DNA of 64,000 bases from Clostridium mobile (GTDB lineage: Bacteria > Bacillota > Clostridia > Clostridiales > Clostridiaceae), in contig NZ_JAHLQF010000001.1 in NCBI RefSeq assembly GCF_018918285.1, positions 945,284 to 1,009,283 of the forward strand, in the 5' to 3' direction. This document shows positions 43,462-51,971 of this stretch, piece after piece. A model generated the notes under the pieces. The model had not been told where the DNA came from, ran no database searches, and saw nothing but the letters and a program-made list of their open reading frames with translations. Within the stretch, counting starts at the first letter, position 1, and each line of letters begins with the position of its first letter. A program made the position numbers and the translations under genes.

Positions 43462-43908
43462 ATGAAAATTAAAGATAATGCATTTATATTAGTTTTAGTA
43501 GGAGCACTTACTCTAGTAGGAAATATGATAGGTCCTAAACATAATATTTTAGAGGCTCTTCCGGGAATGATTATATTGATATTAATATCCTTATCAGGTA
43601 TATTGCTGGCTAAGATAATGCCTGGTAAAATACCAGCTGTTGCTTATGTTGTAACCCTTGGATGTATTTTAACTTATCCTGCTGTACCTGGTGCTGCAGC
43701 AATAACAAAGTATATGGCCAAAGTAGATTTCTTAGCATTAACAACACCAATACTGGCGTATGTTGGAATTTCCTTAGGTAAAGATTTAGATACATTTAAA
43801 AAATCCGGCTGGAGAATTATTGTAGTTTCCTGCTTTGTATTCACAGGAACTTATATAGGTTCTGCACTTATAGCACAAACAATTTTGAAATTATTAGGAC
43901 AAATTTAG
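43462..43908 (+). CDS. Small membrane partner of the DUF3100-like protein, copy 2
   Basis: 148 aa, about five hydrophobic segments. IEALPGM-like region EALPGMIILILISLSGILLA and the conserved LTTPILAYVGISLGKDLDTF match the 155-aa paralogue of copy 1. Three bases separate it from the upstream gene. Last gene of the operon; the 3' side carries hairpin repeats R8 and R9 instead of a classical terminator. Confidence 0.7.
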   Translation: MKIKDNAFILVLVGALTLVGNMIGPKHNILEALPGMIILILISLSGILLAKIMPGKIPAVAYVVTLGCILTYPAVPGAAAITKYMAKVDFLALTTPILAYVGISLGKDLDTFKKSGWRIIVVSCFVFTGTYIGSALIAQTILKLLGQI

Positions 43909-43958
43909 TTAGATGTTTAGTTTAGTCTTTTAGATTTTTAGATATTGTAGAACTTAAA

Positions 43959-44024
43959 AGAACTGAGGTATATAGTGGGAGAAGCGCCTTTTCCGAAGCG
44001 ACATCACTATGTATCTCAGTTTCT
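43959..44024 (+). repeat. Dispersed hairpin repeat, copy R8 (type B)
   Basis: Stem 43959-43978 / 44004-44023, arms AGAACTGAGGTATATAGTGG and TCACTATGTATCTCAGTTTC; loop GAAGCGCCTTTTCCGAAGCG. Follows the membrane-protein stop codon by 50 bases. Confidence 0.88.
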
Positions 44025-44116
44025 ATTTTGGATACCTAAATATCTTTGTTAAAATTTACAAGTGAGAAAGTAATTATTCATAATTTAACTCTAAAAATAT
44101 ATTTGTAACCCACAAA

Positions 44117-44179
44117 AGAGCTACGCATGTAGTGAAATAGCGACTTTTTCTGGAGCGCTTTCACTATGTACTTAGCTCT
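44117..44179 (+). repeat. Dispersed hairpin repeat, copy R9 (type A)
   Basis: Stem 44117-44136 / 44160-44179, a few mismatches in the middle; loop ATAGCGACTTTTTCTGGAGC. Followed by the shared tail AAACTAAATTATGTTTGTAG. Confidence 0.85.
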
Positions 44180-44305
44180 CTATTTGTTAAACTAAATTAT
44201 GTTTGTAGAAATCTATCTTTGGGAAAACAATTTGTAGAACATATATGATAATCCATCAAAAACATTTATATATGTTATCCTTTATAGCTTTAGAGGTAAT
44301 AAAAA

Positions 44306-44331
44306 TAGGGTCCTGGAAACCAGAACCCCTT
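44306..44331 (-). terminator. Terminator of the DNRLRE gene
   Basis: GGGTCCTGG (44308-44316) / CCAGAACCC (44320-44328), one mismatch, then T5 on the minus strand. Confidence 0.8.
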
Positions 44332-44339
44332 ATTTTAAA

Positions 44340-45176
44340 TTATAATTCTCTTGTAGATGGCACTACTGTTGCAGTTAATGCTCCAAGACCATCAACTCTT
44401 AATCTTGCAAATTGAGCTACTGCATCAGTTGTTAATACAGCCTCTCCATTAACAGCTATAGCTACAAGAGTACCTGACTCATTAACCCAGTTTACTCCAT
44501 CGTTGCTTAACTGTATAATCGCATTTGCTGCACCTACTCCGCTTATTTCAATGCTAAAGCTTACTTCTGTTTTTGGTCCTAATTCAATTGAGCTAGTAGT
44601 TTGAGTTCCTGCTATAAGGAAATTTAATGTTTCAGCTGGATATATTGTTGTAACTCCTGCAACATAATCCACAACCAAGTATGGCCATACAGTATAATCG
44701 TTATCGTCAACTCCTTGGAATCCTATTAATGCATCAGATGCTTCTACTCCCTCAAGAGTTATACCTGTATTCGGAATAGTTCCATTTAACCATGCTGTAA
44801 CCAAGCCAGTAATATCTACACTAATATAAGTGTTAAGCTCTGCATCTAATACGCTATGAGTTCCTACTGAGGCTCCCAAATTAGGTTGATTATTCCAAGT
44901 TACTTCATTTTCATCAAAATCATTTAAATTTGGGTAAACATTTAATAATTGTGGCCCTGGAATATCTTTTCTACCTACATATAATCTTAAAGTCGCTGAC
45001 TTTACTGTAACTTTTTGAGGTATTTTACTTAAATCAAATTTTAAAAGGCTTCTATATATATCTCCCGCTCCATCAAATCTACCAACAAATAATCTAATTG
45101 GATTGGGAAAATTTTGATCAGGATAGTATTCTGCTACATAAGCAGTTTCAGAAGTGTGCAAATTTACTATTGACAT
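44340..45176 (-). CDS. DNRLRE-domain (DUF6385-type) surface protein, copy 1
   Basis: 278 aa, ATG 45176 after AAGGAGGAAC. The N-terminal half (about 1-170) is a DNRLRE/carbohydrate-binding-like beta-sandwich: RSLLKFDLSKIP, ATLRLYVGRKD, VTWNNQP, VDITGLVTAWLNG, GITLEGVEA, WPYLVVDY. The C-terminal half (about 180-278) is a beta-rich module (VSFSIEISGVGAANAIIQLS, DGVNWVNESGTLVAI, FARLRVDG). There is no signal peptide, as expected for spore-coat or exosporium proteins deposited from the mother cell. A paralogue lies at 51972-52847 with the same two-module layout (ILQLSSDGITWID, YARVSFKS). Function likely structural or glycan-binding on the spore surface; inferred. Confidence 0.8.
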   Translation of the reverse strand: MSIVNLHTSETAYVAEYYPDQNFPNPIRLFVGRFDGAGDIYRSLLKFDLSKIPQKVTVKSATLRLYVGRKDIPGPQLLNVYPNLNDFDENEVTWNNQPNLGASVGTHSVLDAELNTYISVDITGLVTAWLNGTIPNTGITLEGVEASDALIGFQGVDDNDYTVWPYLVVDYVAGVTTIYPAETLNFLIAGTQTTSSIELGPKTEVSFSIEISGVGAANAIIQLSNDGVNWVNESGTLVAIAVNGEAVLTTDAVAQFARLRVDGLGALTATVVPSTREL

Positions 45177-45285
45177 AAAAGTTCCTCCTTATTACATATT
45201 TTTGTATATTAAGACATAACTTTCTAAAATCTTTAGTTTGTCTAATATATTGTATTAGCACTTATGTAATAAGGTGAATGTCAAA

Positions 45286-45711
45286 TTATTTATATATATC
45301 CACTAAAAGCCCAGCAATTTCATCTATACTGCTTGCAACATCTAAATTTTCTTTTTGTTCGCTTAAAAGCATTTCCGTCAACTCTTTCAGTTTTTCATCT
45401 ATTGTCTCCACCGTTATAAAATACTGTGTTTGCCAGAAACTAATATCTTTTTTTACGCTATACATATAATTTAGTACAGAATTTAAATAGTCTTTTATCA
45501 TTCTTTTATAAGCTGCCACATCTGCATAACATTTAGTTACCACTAGTCTATTTCCCTTTTTCTTTATGTCTTCTAGCATCTGTTTTAATTGTTCTTCTGA
45601 TTTTCTTTCCCTAGCAAAACTAAAACTCTGAGAAAAATCTTTCTTGCTAGATACTGTTTTATTATCACTATTCCTTACTGGAGAGTTACTCCCCACTCTA
45701 GATATTTCCAC
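45286..45711 (-). CDS. YaaR family protein (DUF327)
   Basis: 141 aa from GTG 45711 after GCAGGTGATTTAA. Mostly helical; the DUF327 signature GNRLVVTKCYADVAAYKRMIKDYL (cited as TKCYADVAAYKRMIKDYL, about 57-74) and the long helix KLKELTEMLLSEQKENLD are present. YaaR is widespread in firmicutes and its role is not settled. The gene is isolated here between the DNRLRE gene and a non-coding region, on the same strand as the former. Confidence 0.85.
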   Translation of the reverse strand: MEISRVGSNSPVRNSDNKTVSSKKDFSQSFSFARERKSEEQLKQMLEDIKKKGNRLVVTKCYADVAAYKRMIKDYLNSVLNYMYSVKKDISFWQTQYFITVETIDEKLKELTEMLLSEQKENLDVASSIDEIAGLLVDIYK

Positions 45712-46114
45712 TTAAATCACCTGCAATATATTTTCTTTAAAAACTCTTATATTCATTATATATTAATTTTTTATAAAAAAACAGTTTTAACTTCTTTATT
45801 TGATAAATTAAGCTAATTATGTAAAACTCATGAATATTACAAATTAAACGTGACAACTTCCTTATATGAAATAAGGTTGTTAATTTTTTGTTAATAAATA
45901 TTTTCTAAATAATTAACACATACTTATCTTACAGTTATATTAAGTTATTTAAAGTATTATAGCCTTATTCTTTGTCCAACAAATCTCACAGTATATTTAT
46001 CGAAATTATGTAGAATTATTAAAACTTTTCCCATTTTTTATGCTTTCGTCAATTTTACAAGTAACATCTCATATGTTAGAATTAAGTTGTTACTTTATCA
46101 AAGGAGGGAATTTC
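45712..46114. other. Non-coding leader between yaaR and the osmoprotectant operon
   Basis: Contains a terminator-like hairpin on the plus strand (CAACTTCCTTAT at 45854-45865 pairing with ATAAGGTTG at 45871-45879, then T6) and a promoter-like TTAACA...TATATT pair (45913 onward, 17-base spacing). No gene seen. Confidence 0.45.
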
Positions 46115-47227
46115 ATGATAGAATTTAAAAATGTATCAAAGAGTTTTAAAAATACTGATGTATTAAAAAATATAAATCTCACAATAAATGATGGAGAATT
46201 TTTAGTACTTATTGGTCCCAGCGGATGTGGTAAAACTACTTCTTTAAAGATGATAAACAAGCTAATTACCCCTACCTCTGGAACTATACTAATCAATGGA
46301 GAAGATATAGGTAAAAAAAATACCATTGAACTTAGAAGAAATATAGGGTATGTAATTCAGCAAACAGGTCTCTTCCCTCATATGACTATAGGACAGAACA
46401 TAGAATTGGTTCCATTTCTTAATAAATGGTCTGCTGAAGATAGTAGAAAGAAATCTAAAGAACTTCTAGACTTAGTTGGATTAGATCCAGATAAGTATAT
46501 AGATAGATTTCCAGATGAATTAAGTGGTGGCCAGCAACAAAGAGTTGGGGTGGCAAGGGCACTGGCAGTAAATCCAGATATTATACTAATGGATGAACCC
46601 TTTAGCGCCTTGGATCCAATAACTAGAAATACTCTTCAAGAAGAGGTGTTTAAGCTTCAACAGGAATTGAAAAAAACCATAGTATTCGTTACTCACGATA
46701 TGGATGAAGCTATAAAATTAGGAGATAAAATTTGCATCATGAAGGATGGGGACATCGTTCAATATGACAGTCCTGAGAATATCCTTAGAAATCCCGAAAA
46801 AGGATTTGTGGAAAAATTCATAGGATCTGATAGACTATGGAATAAGCCTGAATTTATAAAAGCAGAAGATATTATGATTAAAAATCCTATAACTTCATCT
46901 TCTAATAGAACTGTTTTACAGGCAATAAGGATAATGCAAAGTAATAAAGTAGATAGTCTATTGATAGTAGATAATTATAATAAACTTTCAGGTATAGTTA
47001 CCTCAAAAGATGTAAGAGAACATATGGATTCTCCAAATTTAAAAATTGGCTCTTTTATGCCTAAAGATTTAGTGTATGTTTATAATGATGATTCAATTAG
47101 CACTGTATTGAAGTCTATTAATGAACATAATGTTGGTTTCATACCAGTAGTAGATAAATTTGGATTATTAAAAGGACTTGTTACAAAAAGTAGTCTTATA
47201 ACATTATTTGAAGAAAAGTTATTTTAA
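46115..47227 (+). CDS. Osmoprotectant ABC transporter ATPase with two CBS domains (OpuCA/OpuFA-like)
   Basis: 370 aa from ATG 46115 after AAAGGAGGGAATTTC. Nucleotide-binding domain (about 1-235): Walker A GPSGCGKTT (about 35-43), QQTGLFPH, signature LSGGQQQR, Walker B ILMDEPFSALDP and switch His VTHDM. C-terminal region (about 255-370) holds two CBS motifs (ITSSSNRTVLQAIRIMQSNK and VYNDDSISTVLKSINEHNVG) that sense ionic strength or cyclic-di-AMP in this family. Drives uptake of glycine betaine, carnitine or choline. First gene of a two-gene operon with the fused permease/binding protein. Confidence 0.92.
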   Translation: MIEFKNVSKSFKNTDVLKNINLTINDGEFLVLIGPSGCGKTTSLKMINKLITPTSGTILINGEDIGKKNTIELRRNIGYVIQQTGLFPHMTIGQNIELVPFLNKWSAEDSRKKSKELLDLVGLDPDKYIDRFPDELSGGQQQRVGVARALAVNPDIILMDEPFSALDPITRNTLQEEVFKLQQELKKTIVFVTHDMDEAIKLGDKICIMKDGDIVQYDSPENILRNPEKGFVEKFIGSDRLWNKPEFIKAEDIMIKNPITSSSNRTVLQAIRIMQSNKVDSLLIVDNYNKLSGIVTSKDVREHMDSPNLKIGSFMPKDLVYVYNDDSISTVLKSINEHNVGFIPVVDKFGLLKGLVTKSSLITLFEEKLF

Positions 47228-47245
47228 CAAAGGCGGTGAATATGC

Positions 47246-48790
47246 ATGCGAACAGGTAATTTTATAGATTTTATAATGCTTAAGAAAGATGATATTCTTT
47301 CCTTATCTTTAAAACACATACAACTTTCTTTACTAGCCGTTGTAATTGCAATAGCTATTGGAGTACCTCTTGGAATACTTATATCTAAAAGAAAGAAAAT
47401 GGCTCCTCCTATAATAGGAATCGCAAATATATTACAAGCTATACCAAGTTTAGCTTTAATGGGATTTTTAATTCCTGTTTTAGGAATTGGGGAAACTCCT
47501 TCAATAATTATGGTTTCTCTATATTCTCTTTTACCTATAATAAAGAATACTTACACAGGGCTTGTTAACATAAACCCTGCTACCATTGAAGCAGGTAGAG
47601 CTATGGGAATGACAGAGGCTCAACTTCTTACAATGGTACAACTTCCTCTAGCACTCCCGGTTATAATGGCAGGTATAAGGATTTCTGCAGTAACTGCTGT
47701 TGGACTTATGACTATAGCAGCATTTATAGGAGCTGGTGGTCTTGGTAGCTTTATTTATACAGGGGTGCAGACTGTAAATACTAATATGATTTTAGCTGGT
47801 GCTATTCCAGCATGTATACTTGCACTGCTTATAGATTTTGTAATTGGAAAAGTTGAGAAAACAGTTAATCCTAAAAACAAATCAAATAAAGCTCAAAAGA
47901 AAAGATTAGCTATAGTAGCTGTAATTCTTGTAATAGCTATTATTTCCCCAATGGTATTTAGTGCTTTTGGTAAAAGCGATAAAATAGTCATAGGCAGTAA
48001 AAATTACACCGAAAACAACCTTCTTGCGAATATGTATGCTGTATTAATTGAAGAAAATACAGATGTTAAGGTTGAGAAAAAATTGGATTTAGCAGGAACA
48101 GATGTAGTATTTAAAGCTACTACTATGGGCGATGTGGATATATATCCAGAATATACAGGAACTGTTTTGGTTAGTATATTAAATGAAAAGCCAACTTCTG
48201 ATCCCGAAAAGACTTATGAAATTGCAAAAAATGGACTTAAAGAAAAATATGATATTGAAATGTTAAGACCTCTTGGTTTTAATAATACCTATACTTTAGC
48301 AGTTACACAGGATTTTGCTAAAAAATATAAATTAGAAACTTTTTCAGACTTAAAAAAGATAAGCAATAATACAACAATTGGTGCAACTATGGAGTTTTTA
48401 GGCAGAGATGATGGTCTCTCTGGAGTAAAGGAAAAATACAATATGAACTTTAAATCTGAAAAAGGGTTGGATTCTGGTCTAAGATATACTGCTATAAATT
48501 CTGGTGAAATAGATGTAACTGACGCTTTTGCAACGGATGGTCTTCTAAAAGCCTTCGATTTAAAGGTGCTAGAAGATGATTTAAAATTCTTTCCTCCATA
48601 CTATGCAGTGCCTGTAGGTAGAAGTGATACCTTTGACAAATATCCTGAAGTTAGAGAGGAACTTTTAAAACTAGAAGGATTGATTGATGATGAGACAATG
48701 AGGGATCTTAACTATCAATGTGATAAACTAGGAAAAGAAACTGAAACTGTAGCTAGAGAATTCTTAAAATCTAAAGGATTGATTAAGTAA
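47246..48790 (+). CDS. Fused osmoprotectant permease and substrate-binding protein (OpuFB-like)
   Basis: 514 aa; ATG 47246 follows AGGCGGTG, 18 bases after the ATPase stop. N-terminal permease (about 1-225, six membrane segments with the coupling helix AGRAMGMTEAQLLTMVQLPL, about 113-132) is fused to an external OpuAC-type binding domain (about 245-514: VIGSKNYTENNLLANMYA, YPEYTGTVLV, GLDSGLRYTAINSGEIDVTD cited as SGLRYTAINSGEIDVTDAF). This two-polypeptide layout replaces the four-gene OpuC set. Located in the middle of the spore-surface block but clearly an independent operon. Confidence 0.93.
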   Translation: MRTGNFIDFIMLKKDDILSLSLKHIQLSLLAVVIAIAIGVPLGILISKRKKMAPPIIGIANILQAIPSLALMGFLIPVLGIGETPSIIMVSLYSLLPIIKNTYTGLVNINPATIEAGRAMGMTEAQLLTMVQLPLALPVIMAGIRISAVTAVGLMTIAAFIGAGGLGSFIYTGVQTVNTNMILAGAIPACILALLIDFVIGKVEKTVNPKNKSNKAQKKRLAIVAVILVIAIISPMVFSAFGKSDKIVIGSKNYTENNLLANMYAVLIEENTDVKVEKKLDLAGTDVVFKATTMGDVDIYPEYTGTVLVSILNEKPTSDPEKTYEIAKNGLKEKYDIEMLRPLGFNNTYTLAVTQDFAKKYKLETFSDLKKISNNTTIGATMEFLGRDDGLSGVKEKYNMNFKSEKGLDSGLRYTAINSGEIDVTDAFATDGLLKAFDLKVLEDDLKFFPPYYAVPVGRSDTFDKYPEVREELLKLEGLIDDETMRDLNYQCDKLGKETETVAREFLKSKGLIK

Positions 48791-48800
48791 TAAAGAATTA

Positions 48801-48826
48801 GAGACTGACAATAATAAGTCAGTCTC
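48801..48826. terminator. Bidirectional terminator between opu and glycosyltransferase genes
   Basis: GAGACTGAC (48801-48809) / GTCAGTCTC (48818-48826), perfect, between convergent genes. Confidence 0.8.
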
Positions 48827-49817
48827 ATAAAATTCTTTCTTTTTTTAGTATCTCTATAATTTGTTCTGTTCTTTTTTGCCAGCTGTTATTCTCAGCCATA
48901 TTTTTTCTTAAATTTTCTAATTTATGATCCTTTTCTTTTACGGCAGTAACTATATTTTCTTTAAACTGTTCCATAGTGTTAGATACATAACATAGATTAG
49001 AGAAATTTTGCACTTCTTTCATAGCTGTAGTCACAACCGGCTTTCCTAAACTCATATATTCATATAGTTTAATTGGATTACAACTATTAGTCATTTCATT
49101 TATACTAAAAGGTATTATGCAACAATCAAAGTTATTTATATAATAGGGAAGTTCTTCATAATTTTTCATTCCTAAAAAATATACATTGCTTCGTATTAAC
49201 GGAACTGAGCTTAGATTGTATAATGGTCCTACAAAAACAAAATTATACATTGAGTTTTTTACTATATGATTGATTAAAGCCCAATCTATCCATGATGCTA
49301 CTGCTCCTACATATCCTACTATTTTTCTATTGGTAGGTAAATCTAGGGGCTTCTTATTTTTAGCTAATGAAAAATTTTCTAAATCTACTCCATTGTTTAC
49401 TAAATTTACTTTAGCATGCCTTTTACTAAATTTATCATACAAATTTTCTGCTGAGGTAAAAATTACATTGGCTCTTCTAACCATTTCATCTATATAAGCA
49501 CCCCAAATTGCAAATTCATGCGATGCATCATCTACCACATCATATACTACATAATCATGTCTTATTTTATCTATATTAAGAACCTGATCTGGACAGGAAC
49601 ACCAAAGTATTACAGGTTTTTCCGATTCCAAATTATTCATATCATATTTACTTCCTACTAAATGCAAATTAGCAGTCTTTTTTATTAAATAATTATCATC
49701 AATATCTTCTATATAATAGACCTTATGCCCCATTTCACTTAACTTTTTCATGATTTGCTGAGGCCTTTGAGTCATTTTATTATACGGTACCGTAGGCATT
49801 TGAATAAATGTAGCCAT
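48825..49817 (-). CDS. Family-1/4-like glycosyltransferase
   Basis: 330 aa, ATG 49817 after AAAGGAGGCTAGTT. GT-B fold: N-terminal domain with RPQQIMKKLSEMGHKVYYIE (about 18-37), C-terminal Rossmann with KIVGYVGAVASWIDWALI, VGPLYNLSS, and the nucleotide-sugar binding NPIKLYEYMSLGKPVVTT (about 247-264, Glu-x7-Glu region). WxxR-type C-terminal helix. Transfers a sugar to a protein or glycan acceptor, likely in the mother cell for spore-surface glycosylation, given neighbours. First of three adjacent glycosyltransferase genes transcribed leftward. Confidence 0.88.
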   Translation of the reverse strand: MATFIQMPTVPYNKMTQRPQQIMKKLSEMGHKVYYIEDIDDNYLIKKTANLHLVGSKYDMNNLESEKPVILWCSCPDQVLNIDKIRHDYVVYDVVDDASHEFAIWGAYIDEMVRRANVIFTSAENLYDKFSKRHAKVNLVNNGVDLENFSLAKNKKPLDLPTNRKIVGYVGAVASWIDWALINHIVKNSMYNFVFVGPLYNLSSVPLIRSNVYFLGMKNYEELPYYINNFDCCIIPFSINEMTNSCNPIKLYEYMSLGKPVVTTAMKEVQNFSNLCYVSNTMEQFKENIVTAVKEKDHKLENLRKNMAENNSWQKRTEQIIEILKKERIL

Positions 49818-49829
49818 AACTAGCCTCCT

Positions 49830-50807
49830 TTAATTTCTCCAAATATTTAAGTTTTTTAACTCTTTAATTAATTTAGGAATTTTATCTTTATAACTGTGTT
49901 CTTTGTAACATATTCTTTGACCATTTAAAGCTATTTTATTTCTTTCTTCAGGATTTTTTAAATAATAATTTACATTCTTTAAGGTCTCATTAGAATTCTT
50001 GCTCCAAACTAAGTGTTCTTTATTTACAAAGTATCTCTCTAGCGAAGGAACATATTGTGATAAATAAAACCCTCCACATCCTAATACTTCAAAAGTTCTC
50101 ATGCTCATCATAGTTGAAGAGTTATCTACGGAGTGCAGTCCCAAAACTATTTTAGCAGTGGAATATGCATCTTTAATTTCTTCATAATTACAATATCCCC
50201 CATAATACTTTCTATCTAATTTAAATCTATTATCTTCTTCAAACCACCAATCATTACCGAATATCTTTATATCATAATCTCTTTCTATTAATGGATTTAA
50301 CACTGTTTTATTGCCATATTGCCTAGCTTTATGATTAGAATAATTATTCCCTATAAATATAATGTCATGGTCAAACTTCTTATTATATGTTCCTGCATTA
50401 TGAAAACTTTCATTACAGCCAAACATAAAAAAAATAGCATTTACTTCTATTTTCTTATAAGCTCCTAAACATTCTATTGCTGTTGTCATTGTTAAATCCG
50501 ATGCTTTTGCATGAGGCAAAGAAATATATCTATAATATAAAGGGTCTTCTACAGCCCAATAAATATAAGGTACTTTAAGCTCTTTTATTTTATTTAAAAA
50601 ATTTTTAGTATTTTTATAAATGCACATGCCTGCATTAAATATAGCATCTGGTCTAAAAGTTTTTATCTCTTCTTCTAAGGTATCTAACATGCCATTTTCA
50701 ATATCTATATAAATTTTAGTATATTTAGTCTCTATTCCATATTGCTCTAATGAATATCCTATACCATATTTTATTAAAGGTGCATCTTCTACAAAAAGTA
50801 TTCTCAC
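49830..50807 (-). CDS. CgeB-like glycosyltransferase (spore surface glycosylation)
   Basis: 325 aa from GTG 50807, eight bases after GGAGG; a GTG at 50816 overlaps the ribosome site. CgeB family layout: RILFVEDAPLIKYGIGYSLE (about 2-21), PDAIFNAGMCIY, YIYWAVEDPLYY (about 83-94) and the Glyco_trans_1_2 C-terminal part with STMMSMRTFEVLGCGGFYLSQY (cited as MMSMRTFEVLGCGGFYLSQY, about 236-255). B. subtilis CgeB is a spore crust glycosylation protein. 13 bases separate it from the next glycosyltransferase gene. Confidence 0.88.
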   Translation of the reverse strand: MRILFVEDAPLIKYGIGYSLEQYGIETKYTKIYIDIENGMLDTLEEEIKTFRPDAIFNAGMCIYKNTKNFLNKIKELKVPYIYWAVEDPLYYRYISLPHAKASDLTMTTAIECLGAYKKIEVNAIFFMFGCNESFHNAGTYNKKFDHDIIFIGNNYSNHKARQYGNKTVLNPLIERDYDIKIFGNDWWFEEDNRFKLDRKYYGGYCNYEEIKDAYSTAKIVLGLHSVDNSSTMMSMRTFEVLGCGGFYLSQYVPSLERYFVNKEHLVWSKNSNETLKNVNYYLKNPEERNKIALNGQRICYKEHSYKDKIPKLIKELKNLNIWRN

Positions 50808-50870
50808 ATAAGACACCTCCTTATAATAAACAGTTTATTCAATAAAGCTATATAAGTTACCAAAAATAAA

Positions 50871-50888
50871 AAGCGGACTTTTCCGCTT
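50871..50888 (-). terminator. Terminator after the third glycosyltransferase gene
   Basis: AAGCGGA (50871-50877) / TCCGCTT (50882-50888), then A/T run; it lies between the stop at 50894 and the CgeB-like gene's start, so the third gene has a separate transcript. Confidence 0.7.
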
Positions 50889-50893
50889 ATATT

Positions 50894-51880
50894 TTATACA
50901 ATTTCCATATAACTCTCATATAATTTATCTATACACTTTTCCCAATTATAATTATTCAAAATATGATCCTTTAATATGTTGCTCTTAGTTTTTTTAAGCC
51001 CCTTTTCTATTCCTTCTTTTATTGTTTTCTCATCATATGGATTACAATATATTGCCATATCTTTAAAATACTCTTCTGCACTTCCTTCACTGGTTGTAAC
51101 GATATTACATCCATTTACCACTGCCTCTATAGAAGATAAACCCGGTGTCTCTATAAATGAAGGTAGTACGTGTAATTCAGCATATCTATATGCGCTGCGA
51201 AGATTATTACTGTCCATAAATCCTAAATAAACTACATTATCATATTTCATACATTCATTGTAGTATTTTTCATCATTTATACTACCTATAAGAACAAGAG
51301 GTTTATTCAATTCATTACATATTTTCGCTAAAGCCAACTGATTTTTTCTATTGCATATTCTTCCCACACATAGTATATAATTCTTTAAATTATATCTCTC
51401 TTTAAAATCATATATGTTTCCCATATCCCCTTGAAAATCAAAACCATTATATACTACATTATATCTAATGTTTTTATCAAAATCTTTTCTTAGTAGTTCC
51501 CCCTCTAACTTACTATTTGGATATATCCCCTTGCATCCTTTTAATATTTCAAATCTATAATTATTACATTTATTCCAAAGCTTTATGCTTTCATTATCCT
51601 TTATATTTTTATAATACTTTTTTAAATTCCAGTATATGGGAGATATCACCATAGGTTTATTGTACAATCTCCCAACTTTATAGTATTTATATGTCTCACC
51701 CATTCTAGTAAGATTAAATAAATGCACTATGTCATATGAGGAATAATCTTGTATGTCCCCATTATTAAAATCTACTATAACGCCCTTTTTCCTTAAATAT
51801 TCGGCGTATTTAATTGCCTGCATGGAATCTCCTGCAAAATTTATTAAATAGTCATTTCTTATGCAATAAAGAATCCTCAT
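50894..51880 (-). CDS. Glycosyltransferase family 4 protein
   Basis: 328 aa, ATG 51880 after AGGAGGAAAAATA. GT-B: N-terminal acceptor domain (RILYCIRNDYLINFAGDSMQ), C-terminal donor domain with NYILCVGRICNRKNQLALAK (about 166-185), VVYLGFMDSNNLRSAYRYAE, and the GT4 LHVLPSFIETPGLSSIEAVV (about 230-249) holding the Glu-x7-Glu motif. Retaining sugar transferase. Divergent from the adjacent DNRLRE gene, and its own terminator separates it from the CgeB-like gene. Confidence 0.9.
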   Translation of the reverse strand: MRILYCIRNDYLINFAGDSMQAIKYAEYLRKKGVIVDFNNGDIQDYSSYDIVHLFNLTRMGETYKYYKVGRLYNKPMVISPIYWNLKKYYKNIKDNESIKLWNKCNNYRFEILKGCKGIYPNSKLEGELLRKDFDKNIRYNVVYNGFDFQGDMGNIYDFKERYNLKNYILCVGRICNRKNQLALAKICNELNKPLVLIGSINDEKYYNECMKYDNVVYLGFMDSNNLRSAYRYAELHVLPSFIETPGLSSIEAVVNGCNIVTTSEGSAEEYFKDMAIYCNPYDEKTIKEGIEKGLKKTKSNILKDHILNNYNWEKCIDKLYESYMEIV

Positions 51881-51971
51881 ATAATATATTTTTCCTCCTA
51901 TTCAATTTTTAAAAGTATGTGAATATAATAATATTGAAGTCTAATATTTATTAATAATTGGAGTGAATTTT

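Noticed and set aside
45853-45886. Attenuator for the osmoprotectant operon
   Set aside because: The hairpin with T run lies upstream of the best promoter-like pair, so it would not be in the transcript leader.
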